DNA of 7,824 bases from Chloroflexota bacterium. Lineage in GTDB: Bacteria; Chloroflexota; Limnocylindria; Limnocylindrales; CSP1-4. The translations under genes were made by a program, and so were the position numbers. This document shows, piece by piece, positions 1-5,372 of the stretch; positions within the stretch are counted from its first letter, which is position 1; the number at the start of each line of letters is the position of its first letter. Below the pieces are notes generated by a model that was not told the origin of the DNA, ran no database searches, and worked only from the letters and a program-made list of their open reading frames with translations. The stretch covers positions 1-7,824 of the forward strand of contig JAJYGO010000233.1 in assembly GCA_021785115.1 (NCBI GenBank), read 5' to 3'.

Positions 1-71
1 CATCGTCTCATCCCCCTGTTGCGTCCCGTGTCGCGGCGGCGCCCGGGGCGTCGCGTCCTGGAGACCGGGTC

Positions 72-126
72 TGGTGCCGAAGCCGGGGATCGAACCCGGA
101 CGAGGTTGCCCTCAACGGTTTTTGAG
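72..126 (-). tRNA. 3' half of a tRNA-Leu (truncated, att-like)
   Basis: Read on the minus strand, this is the 3' half of a class II tRNA. In order it has anticodon loop CTCAAAA, the 3' side of an anticodon stem (ACCGT), a long variable arm (GAGGGCAACCTC), a T stem-loop CCGGG-TTCGATC-CCCGG, acceptor 3' strand CTTCGGC, discriminator A, and an encoded CCA at 74-72. The long variable arm and the GCCGAAG/CTTCGGC acceptor type match bacterial tRNA-Leu, and the loop would give anticodon CAA. Beyond 126 there is no sequence that pairs with ACCGT and no D arm, and I found no matching 5' half elsewhere in the window, so the gene is not functional as it stands. A break in the anticodon loop is the usual crossover point of tRNA-targeting tyrosine recombinases, so this is best read as the distal attachment site of an integrated element. 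In that geometry the intact tRNA would lie to the right, beyond the window. If the break lies inside the loop, the original anticodon is uncertain. Confidence 0.75.
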
Positions 127-252
127 GAAGTTGAGGATGGGCTCCAAGCGCGCCTGAAGTGCGTCATTCGTGCTCGGAGAGACCCGCAGAAGGTTGCGGA
201 TCCAGGCATCGGAGGGCACCTCGCAGGTGGCACTTTGGGTGGCTCTCTGCAT
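112..252 (-). pseudogene. Transposase-like fragment ending in the tRNA remnant
   Basis: A short minus-strand reading frame carries the stretch CEVPSDAWIRNLL followed by SPSTNDALQARLEPILNFL. It resembles the conserved N-terminal block 'IPSDxxIRxxLDxxxP' seen in some DDE transposase families. This is family recognition from memory, not a search. Codons in this stretch look like real coding sequence, mostly G or C at third positions. The last codons (LKNR and stop TGA) lie inside the tRNA half, so the frame is cut at about 126 and closed by foreign sequence. Upstream of about residue Met at 250-252 the frame becomes arginine/glycine-rich and no longer looks like a protein, so the N-terminus is lost as well. 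Most of any catalytic domain is missing, and it cannot be an active transposase. It could instead be the tail of another mobile-element gene. Confidence 0.35.
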
Positions 253-340
253 CGTGTCCGGCACATCCGATAGCGGCACGCTTCCCGACCGTAGGAGGAG
301 GCGGAGACGCACCCGGGGACGTACCGCCTGGGGGGAGGGC

Positions 341-640
341 AATCCGCCCCGCCCGGCGCCGCCCACGGTCGGGCCGGACGGCACACGCTACATCCAGCTC
401 CGCGCGGGTGCCACCGGGCAGACCCAGGGGCTGCTCGCCGTGGCGCCAGTCGTCGGCGCCGACGGCACGGCCTATGTCGCCGTTCAGCAGGTCCCCGGCG
501 GCCACGGCGAGGTGCTGGCACTGGGCACCCACGGCACTGAGCGACCAGACTGGCCCTTCACGACTGGTGGGTCGCCCGTGACGGCGATTACGGGCATCGA
601 GGTCGCGCCGGGAAGCCCTCGACAAGCGCCCTACTTCGGC
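341..640 (+). pseudogene. Fragment of a PQQ-like beta-propeller protein
   Basis: About 100 codons read as one to two propeller blades. Motifs are VGPDGTRYIQL, then APVVGADGTAYVAVQ, then GEVLALGTHGTERPDWPF. The pattern 'GxDGTxYV...VLALxxxGxxxPxWP' is typical of quinoprotein (PQQ-like) repeats in secreted bacterial proteins. There is no credible start codon or signal peptide. The sequence to its left runs into the transposase-like remnant on the opposite strand and becomes an Arg-rich non-protein-like translation. A complete propeller would need several more blades, so this is a 5'-truncated remnant. Its frame stays open into the membrane protein that starts at 683, so a fusion protein cannot be excluded. 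The good ribosome-binding site before 683 argues against that. Confidence 0.4.
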
Positions 641-665
641 GCAGCATGGCGCCGTCCCGCGATCC

Positions 666-673
666 GGGAAGGA
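666..673 (+). promoter_or_regulatory. Ribosome-binding site of the six-helix protein
   Basis: GGGAAGGA lies nine bases before the ATG at 683. It is the main reason for starting the membrane protein at 683 rather than further upstream in the same open frame, where the translation is propeller-like or arginine-rich. Confidence 0.55.
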
Positions 674-682
674 CCAGGCCCG

Positions 683-1321
683 ATGTTCCAGACGTGGTGG
701 TACGCGACCATGGACGCGCGGCGGGCGCTCAGCCTGCTGGTCGGCGTGGTGGGACTCGTCTTGGTCGCGCTGAGTGTCGCCGCATCGTCGGTGCTCCTCA
801 CGCTCGACGGCCCCCTCCTCATGGGGGTGGTGAGCCCGGCTCTCGGCGCGGCCGCCGGCGGATACGTCGCCCACCGCTCGTCAGGCCCTCGCCGCGCACG
901 CCTGTGGGCGTTCGCCTACGGTGTCTCGAGCGGCGCGCTCATCGCCGGCATGTTCGCGACGGCCGCCCTGCTCCGTCCCACCGTGGAGGCCATGCCGGGG
1001 CTCGCGGACACCTGGGCAGGTCTGTTCGGCGTCGGCTGCCTCCTCGACTTTGTGGGCGCGCTCCTGTGGGAACGGGATCCCCGTCGTCGGCGCGTCGCGG
1101 CCTGGCTGCTCCTGGCGGTCTGGCTCATTGCCGGGGGCGTCGTCGTAGGCGTCAGTCGCGGCCCCTGGGCATGGCTCGGGGCGATGGCCTGCCTGGTTGG
1201 CTTCGGCTTGCTCGTCCACGCCGTCGGCAGCAGCGCGACCCTGGACAAAGGCTCCGCCGTGCGTCGACTCTGGCCGTCCGGGTCGGTCGGCTCCGACCCG
1301 ACGCACCCCCGGACCTCGTGA
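683..1321 (+). CDS. Six-helix integral membrane protein, unknown function
   Basis: A 212-residue protein that I do not recognise. Six hydrophobic segments are visible at about residues 16-39, 43-63, 74-97, 106-129, 138-158 and 161-181, so it should lie almost wholly in the cytoplasmic membrane. The loops after helices 2 and 4 are rich in Arg (HRSSGPRRAR and WERDPRRRR), which places them on the cytoplasmic side by the positive-inside rule. The C-terminal tail of about 30 residues is polar. No catalytic motif or transporter signature is seen. The start at 683 has a good Shine-Dalgarno sequence; a second ATG at 710 would also keep all six helices. The frame is open far upstream, through the propeller fragment, with no intervening stop. 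The small membrane ORF at 1374 follows in the same direction. It could be a DUF-type membrane protein of an envelope operon, but nothing shows its substrate. Confidence 0.75.
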   Translation: MFQTWWYATMDARRALSLLVGVVGLVLVALSVAASSVLLTLDGPLLMGVVSPALGAAAGGYVAHRSSGPRRARLWAFAYGVSSGALIAGMFATAALLRPTVEAMPGLADTWAGLFGVGCLLDFVGALLWERDPRRRRVAAWLLLAVWLIAGGVVVGVSRGPWAWLGAMACLVGFGLLVHAVGSSATLDKGSAVRRLWPSGSVGSDPTHPRTS

Positions 1322-1373
1322 CTGAGCGCATCGGCACGCGCGAACGGCCGCCTGCGCGCCCTTCCGCGCGATC

Positions 1374-1556
1374 GTGGGATGGACGATGCCGGGTGCCCAC
1401 CGGAACCAGCTCGTGCCGATCGCGCTGGTCGTTCTCGCGGTTGTCCTCGGGGCGGCACTCGGGTCCATGACCCAGGACTCGCTCGTCAGCCCAGCCGTTG
1501 TCGCCAAGATTCAGGGCCACGGCTTGGCGTCCACGGGCTTGGAATGCGCGCGGTGA
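1374..1556 (+). CDS. Small single-pass membrane protein (hypothetical)
   Basis: A 60-residue ORF from GTG at 1374, or 56 residues from ATG at 1386. After a short polar N-terminus it has one hydrophobic segment, LVPIALVVLAVVLGAAL, at about residues 13-29, then an ordinary soluble-looking tail of about 30 residues. Neither start has a strong ribosome-binding site; GGGATGG lies only a few bases before 1386. The stop TGA at 1554-1556 is five bases before the ATG at 1561 of the next gene, which suggests they are read together. The short length means it could also be the N-terminal piece of a longer broken gene. The frame of this ORF is the same one used by the body of the downstream lipoprotein, with only this TGA between them. 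Confidence 0.42.
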   Translation: MGWTMPGAHRNQLVPIALVVLAVVLGAALGSMTQDSLVSPAVVAKIQGHGLASTGLECAR

Positions 1557-1560
1557 CCGG

Positions 1561-2009
1561 ATGACGCGAACTGCCTCGCGCTGCTGATCCTCGCTGCGGT
1601 CGTGGTCGTCATCCTCGGCTGCAGTGCGACGCATGCACGGCCTGTCGGTGCCCTGGCCGTGCGCAACGACTCTGGCCAGTCCGTCCGCGTGGAGATCGAC
1701 CGTCCGGCGGGGTTCGCGGGACCGCGGCAGACGGTCGCGTGGGTTCCTCCATGGCGCGCGGGCTGGTGTCCCGCGGCGCACATTGGCCTGACCGATCAAG
1801 GCAGCGCGAGCACGCTCGCGGCGAGCCGTATCACGATCTCGGGCCCGTCGCTCAGCGGCCCGGTCACGCTGCCCGGCTCGAGCACCGACGTGCTCAAGGG
1901 CGGACTGTCGCTGACGATCGATGCATCAGGCGTGCTCCGCTCCGCCAACCCCGAGCCGCCGATGCCGACGACGCCGTGCGCGGCGTATCCGCTCTCGACG
2001 GGACCGTGA
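1561..2009 (+). pseudogene. Frameshifted small lipoprotein gene
   Basis: The body of the gene is in one frame up to TGA at 2007-2009. It begins with a hydrophobic run ending in VVVVILGCSA, a lipoprotein signal peptide with lipobox ILGC, followed by about 130 residues of exported protein (ALAVRNDSGQSVRVEIDRP and so on). The natural start ATG at 1561 (MTRTASR) is in another frame and meets TGA after eight codons. Losing one base near 1580 would explain this exactly: MTRTASR would otherwise run straight into LLILAAVVVVILGC. Inside the correct frame the first conventional start is GTG at 1602, which would delete most of the signal peptide. So this is a recently inactivated gene, a sequencing error, or a gene using CTG at 1581 or 1584. 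I do not recognise the mature domain; an early stretch on 'dressed' backbone such as VRNDSGQSV suggests a small beta-rich domain. No enzyme motif is seen. Confidence 0.6.
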
Positions 2010-2100
2010 TGCACCCCGTATCAGCCGTCCAGCCCACCATGCCGCCGCACCTGTCGCGTGACCGAGGAACTCGATCCGGCCGCCGCCGGAGGGGCGCAGG

Positions 2101-2360
2101 ACAACCGAGCCCCTGAGCGAGGCCGCGCTTGCCGGCCGCGGAACCGTCACCTATTGGATCCGCACGGTCACTGTGTCGAGATTCGCATCGAATGTCGAGC
2201 GGCCGATGGCCGTGCACTGCCCGAGCGGCGCCCACTCCCGCCCGATCGGCGGGGTCCGGCGCCCCGCGGCGAGGCTGGGCCGGAGGGCGTCATGCTCGGC
2301 GGCACGCGCATCCGCCATCCGACCGAAGGCGCGTCCGCCTGGCCACGCTCCGATCTGCCG
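2101..2360 (+). pseudogene. Decayed secreted-repeat domain (tentative)
   Basis: The interval between the stop at 2009 and the start at 2426 has no intact gene. Two pieces in different frames look like parts of one extracellular domain found in Chloroflexota and actinobacterial surface proteins. That domain is roughly 'YYxRTxTVxxxxxxxxxAxCxxGxxxxGGG', then 'S.PT....W'. In one frame, around 2149-2250, I see TVTYWIRTVTVSRFAS and then VHCPSGAHSRPIGG. In the next frame, around 2287-2349, I see GVMLGGTRIRHPTEGASAWP. No start or signal peptide is visible, and reading the domain needs at least one frame change. The match is from memory and weak. The remaining parts of 2010-2425 show nothing else that I can support. 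Confidence 0.27.
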
Positions 2361-2425
2361 TGACTTGACTCCCGTCGGACGCTGGGGTCACCTGGGGCAG
2401 TGCACGAGCCGACGGAGGCAACCGC

Positions 2426-4423
2426 ATGCGGACGCCGCAACGAGCGATGGTGCTGATCGTGGCCATGGTCGTCGCCTCGTGCGGGTCGAGCAGCACGCCG
2501 AAACCCACCGCTACGCGACCGTATCCAACCCCCGCCGCCGTCGGTGCCACGGCATCTCCGATCGCGGGCACGCCGACGTCGCCCGGCGTATCGGGCGGCC
2601 CAGGCCCGTCGGCCTCGATCGGGCCGCCCGTCGACGTCGTTGCGACGCACGTGGCGGTCGTACGCCAGGCGCCCCACCCGCCTGCACTCGATGCCGTCGC
2701 CTTCGCCGACAGCGCGCACGGCTGGGCAGGCGGGACCGGCGTCATTCTCGGCACGAGCGACGGCGGCTCGAGCTGGCGGACGGAGTGGACCGGCAGCGGC
2801 ACCGTCCTCTCGTTATCCGCGGTGGACGCGCGGCACGCCTGGGCGCTGGTCGGCGCGCCGGGCGGTGCCATGGGTTACCCGGGCATCGGGCGCCAGCTCC
2901 TCCGCACGACCGACGGCACCCACTGGTCCCCGGTCGGGCCGGGCACGCCGCTGCACGTGATCGACTTCACGAGCGCGGCTGACGGCTGGGCGATCGCGTC
3001 GGCGAGCAGCGACGCCTCGCTCCCGGGCGAACTGCTGGAGACAGCCGACGGCGGGACGAGCTGGCAGCGCGGCCCGCTCACGCCGCTCGTGCAGTCCGCC
3101 TGCTTCTCCGGCATGGCCCTCGGCTGGGCCGCCAACGGCTCGGCGGTCTACCGGACCACGGACGCCGGTGCCAGTTGGACAAAGGTGGCGACGGGACCGA
3201 ACGATCGGAACAACCCGCACTGGTATGCGACGCTCCACTGCTCCGGCGACACGGCGTGGGTGCTCTTCATCGGCGGCGGGGCGATGAACCAGCAGGCGTA
3301 CCTCGGCGAGCGCACGCTCGATGCCGGCGCCCACTGGCAGACGCTCCTCTCTGATCCTTTCTTCCCGAGGTCGCCGAACGGGACGACCAGCATCGATGCG
3401 TACTCGGGCCCGTTCGCGGTGGCCTCGTCGCGCGACGCGGGCTTCCTGGGCTCGTGCCCGGCGTGCGGCGCCGGCTCCTGGTCGTTCACGCGGACGGCCA
3501 ACGGTGGCCCGACCTTCACCCACGCTCCGCTCGTCGGCACCGACGGCGCCGTCCTGGATGACGTCGCGTTCGCCGATCCGCTCCATGGCTGGATCGCGGG
3601 CTCGATCCCGGATGGCGGCGGCTTCCTGCTGGCCTCGGGCGACGGCGGCGCGACCTGGCACCCGGCGTACCCCTCGGTCGCGCCGTCACCGGCGATCGGC
3701 GTCAGCTTCGTCTCGCCAACCGTCGGGTTCGGGATCGGCGTGCTCGGCGACGGCCGGGTCGTGCTGCGCACGGACGACGGGGGGTCGACGTGGCAGCAGG
3801 TGGGCCGCCTGCCGGCCGATCCCGAGGAGTTCAGCCAGGACCACGTACTCTGGTTCCTCGACGCGTACCACGGCTGGGGCACGACCCAGTCTGGCCTGCT
3901 CACCACGAGCGACGGCGGGCGGACCTGGAGCCCGGTGCCCGGCGCGCTGCCCGAGCACCCGGGCCCGAGCGACGCCGGTGTCGCCTTCGTCGACGTCCAA
4001 CATGGCTGCGTCGGCGATGTCGAGTCGGCGATGGCGACGAGCGACGGCGGGCGGACATGGGTGGCGGCCACTGCCCCCGCCGGCGTCCTGGCGTGTGCGG
4101 CGGGGCTCGTGGACCCGCGCTGGGTGCGCCTCGGCCAACCGCCAGGGTCGGCCGACCAGTTCGTCCTCGATGCCGTGCTCCCGGGCGGGGTCGCGGTCGG
4201 ACATGGCTACATCGACGGGCCGCCCGGAGTGGTCGTCACGCACGACGGCGGGTCAACGTGGACGGCCGAGCTCTGGCCGTCCGGGCCGAACGGCGTCGGG
4301 TACCAGGGACTGCTGCCAGTGTCGTACGTCTCGCCGTCCGAGGGCTGGTTCCTTGGGCTCGTCGGACAGCTGTACCGGACCTGCGACGGTGGTGCGAGCT
4401 GGACGCAGATCGGGCCGGGATAG
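2426..4423 (+). CDS. Asp-box (YCF48/BNR-type) beta-propeller lipoprotein
   Basis: A 665-residue exported protein. The start at 2426 is fixed by GGAGG at 2414-2418, seven bases upstream. Residues 1-18 are a lipoprotein signal peptide with lipobox VASC, so Cys19 should be lipidated and the protein anchored to the outer face of the membrane. Residues 20-75 are a Ser/Thr/Pro/Gly linker. The rest is a series of propeller repeats, each with an Asp box (S/T-x-D-G-G-x-x-W). They lie at about 110, 161, 206, 244, 297, 357 (degenerate, TANGGPTF), 404, 449, 494, 538, 605 and 652, twelve in all. Most are preceded by a 'F.D..HGW' turn typical of YCF48-like and sortilin-like propellers. Twelve boxes are enough for one large or two smaller propellers. 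Such folds usually bind proteins or glycans; the sialidase-type catalytic residues cannot be judged here, and no enzyme function is claimed. A possible disulfide pair or metal knuckle is SCPACG (Cys344, Cys347). The gene looks intact and converges on the minus-strand gene 53 bp away. Confidence 0.93.
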   Translation: MRTPQRAMVLIVAMVVASCGSSSTPKPTATRPYPTPAAVGATASPIAGTPTSPGVSGGPGPSASIGPPVDVVATHVAVVRQAPHPPALDAVAFADSAHGWAGGTGVILGTSDGGSSWRTEWTGSGTVLSLSAVDARHAWALVGAPGGAMGYPGIGRQLLRTTDGTHWSPVGPGTPLHVIDFTSAADGWAIASASSDASLPGELLETADGGTSWQRGPLTPLVQSACFSGMALGWAANGSAVYRTTDAGASWTKVATGPNDRNNPHWYATLHCSGDTAWVLFIGGGAMNQQAYLGERTLDAGAHWQTLLSDPFFPRSPNGTTSIDAYSGPFAVASSRDAGFLGSCPACGAGSWSFTRTANGGPTFTHAPLVGTDGAVLDDVAFADPLHGWIAGSIPDGGGFLLASGDGGATWHPAYPSVAPSPAIGVSFVSPTVGFGIGVLGDGRVVLRTDDGGSTWQQVGRLPADPEEFSQDHVLWFLDAYHGWGTTQSGLLTTSDGGRTWSPVPGALPEHPGPSDAGVAFVDVQHGCVGDVESAMATSDGGRTWVAATAPAGVLACAAGLVDPRWVRLGQPPGSADQFVLDAVLPGGVAVGHGYIDGPPGVVVTHDGGSTWTAELWPSGPNGVGYQGLLPVSYVSPSEGWFLGLVGQLYRTCDGGASWTQIGPG

Positions 4424-4448
4424 GGCGCGCGCCGGCCGTCGCTTACGG

Positions 4449-4469
4449 GCCCAGGCTCGGCACACCCGG
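4449..4469 (+). repeat. 21-bp direct repeat, copy 1
   Basis: Begins GCCCAGGCTCGG and ends CACACCCGG; identical to copy 2 at 4548-4568, 99 bp away. It lies between the two convergent stop codons. With the two following bases (GC) it can fold as GCCC-A-GG / CC-C-GGGC around a nine-base loop. There is no T-tract, so I do not call it a terminator. Confidence 0.85.
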
Positions 4470-4476
4470 GCGGCGA

Positions 4477-4956
4477 TCAGAGCGGCGTCGACGCGACCGG
4501 GTCGGGATCCGTTTGACGCGGCGGCGGCCGCGTGCCGGCCAGGTGGCGCCCAGGCTCGGCACACCCGGCCAGCAGCATCGCGCCGCCCACGACCTGGGCC
4601 ATCCCGACCGGTCCGAACTCGAGTCGCGTGTAGATCTCATTGAGGAGCGTGACCACGGGCGCCGGCGCGATCGGCGGCGTCCCGTTGATCGTGGCGCCGT
4701 ACGTGAAGGTGAGCGGTTGGTCGAACACGACGAGGGCGCCGGCCAGGACGTACCCGAGCGCGATGAGCCGGCTCTGCCCGACCCGGCACGCGACGAAGAT
4801 TCCTGCGGCCCCGCACGCGGCGAGGACGTAGGCGAGCGAGATGGCCCACTGGAACCCGTCGGGCTCGAAGGTCTGCCCTGCCTGACGCTGCAGCTCGACG
4901 AGCCGTCCGCCCCACCATGCCGCGGCCGCGAGGAACACAACCGGCACGAAGATCAC
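4477..4956 (-). CDS. Four-helix membrane protein, unknown function
   Basis: A 159-residue minus-strand protein, unrecognised. Hydrophobic segments lie at about residues 2-17, 35-58, 63-86 and 115-131, with an acidic/polar loop between helices 1 and 2 and a loop containing NGTPPIAP between helices 3 and 4. The C-terminal 25 residues are proline-rich and polar. The start is GTG at 4956, the only usual start in frame after the preceding stop; TGGGG about five bases upstream is a weak ribosome-binding site. The frame is open upstream for roughly 20 more codons, and an ATG at about 4987 lies one frame away, so the true N-terminus may be longer if there is a sequencing error. A likely promoter is at 5025-5054. 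The gene is convergent with the propeller lipoprotein, so the two are not co-transcribed. The second copy of the 21-bp repeat lies inside it, near the 3' end. Confidence 0.68.
   Translation of the reverse strand: MIFVPVVFLAAAAWWGGRLVELQRQAGQTFEPDGFQWAISLAYVLAACGAAGIFVACRVGQSRLIALGYVLAGALVVFDQPLTFTYGATINGTPPIAPAPVVTLLNEIYTRLEFGPVGMAQVVGGAMLLAGCAEPGRHLAGTRPPPRQTDPDPVASTPL
4548..4568 (+). repeat. 21-bp direct repeat, copy 2
   Basis: Perfect copy of 4449-4469. It lies inside the minus-strand membrane gene, where it encodes part of GCAEPG at the end of helix 4. The spacing of 99 bp equals 33 codons, which would fit a duplicated piece of the 3' end of that gene whose outer copy is now past the stop. 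Confidence 0.85.
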
Positions 4957-5001
4957 CCGGACCCCAGCGCGCCAGCTGACCCCGCATCGCCTCGCCTCCC
5001 G

Positions 5002-5015
5002 CCGCCGTTCGGCGG
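5002..5015 (-). other. Short hairpin in the leader of the minus-strand gene
   Basis: CCGCCGTTCGGCGG forms a perfect five-base-pair stem with a four-base loop. If the promoter at 5025-5054 is real, this hairpin sits at the very 5' end of the transcript, where it could stabilise the message or serve as a binding site. A hairpin this short arises readily by chance in GC-rich DNA. Confidence 0.22.
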
Positions 5016-5024
5016 ACGTGGCGA

Positions 5025-5054
5025 ATCATTCTCCCCGTTCCGCGACCCGGTCAA
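5025..5054 (-). promoter_or_regulatory. Putative sigma70-type promoter
   Basis: On the minus strand, TTGACC (5054-5049; five of six consensus bases) is followed after 18 bases by AATGAT (5030-5025; four of six). Transcription would start near 5018 and give a leader of about 60 bases before the GTG at 4956. The local drop in GC around 5021-5032 supports it. No upstream element is seen. Confidence 0.33.
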
Positions 5055-5372
5055 GGGCGAATCGGACGGCACGTGTAGACCAGACATGTCCGGATCGCCG
5101 ATGGAGGACGTTATTCTTGGGGGTGCACGTGAAGCAGGGCATGACTCGTCGCGGATGCGCCTCGTCGGGCGGCGTAGGCCATCGGCGGACGAATCGCGGC
5201 CGGGCGACCGAGACGCCGCAGCGCCGGGCAGCATGGGGTGGGTCGTGGGGCAGCGCAGGCGAGCATCACGAGGGGCGGCGATATGCATCGGCCGACGGCC
5301 CACCGGCTGCGCCTCCGACGCTGGATGGACGCGGGCGACGAGCATGACCCGCTTCTTCCACGTCCCACTGCC
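5055..5372. other. Intergenic region, no gene supported
   Basis: About 320 bp between the divergent minus-strand gene and the next plus-strand start. It holds an imperfect inverted repeat, ATCGGAC (5061-5067) and GTCCGGAT (5088-5095), which could be an operator. It also has a small AT-richer patch, ACGTTATTCTT, near 5108-5118. Open frames crossing it have arginine-rich translations without domain features. A promoter for the downstream gene is expected here, but I cannot point to convincing -35 and -10 boxes. Confidence 0.35.

Noticed and set aside
1..71. Search for a gene end or terminator left of the tRNA fragment.
   Set aside because: GC-rich sequence with no supported ORF end, hairpin plus T-tract, or repeat.
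292..300. AGGAGGAGG, a perfect Shine-Dalgarno-like run.
   Set aside because: No ATG, GTG or TTG follows within a usable distance on the plus strand. Its original gene start, if any, is gone.
634..640. CTTCGGC (GCCGAAG on the minus strand) as the missing 5' acceptor of the split tRNA.
   Set aside because: The bases after it on the minus strand do not form a D arm or the needed anticodon stem.
164..874. A 236-codon minus-strand frame.
   Set aside because: His/Arg/Pro-rich translation. It lies antisense to the propeller fragment and the membrane protein and has no recognisable domain.
2365..2393. TTGACT at 2365-2370 as a -35 box for the propeller lipoprotein.
   Set aside because: The hexamer 17 bases downstream is TCACCT, a poor -10, and shifting by one or two bases does not help.
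4424..4476. Possible bidirectional terminator between the convergent genes.
   Set aside because: Only an imperfect six-base-pair hairpin within the repeat, with no T-tract on either strand.
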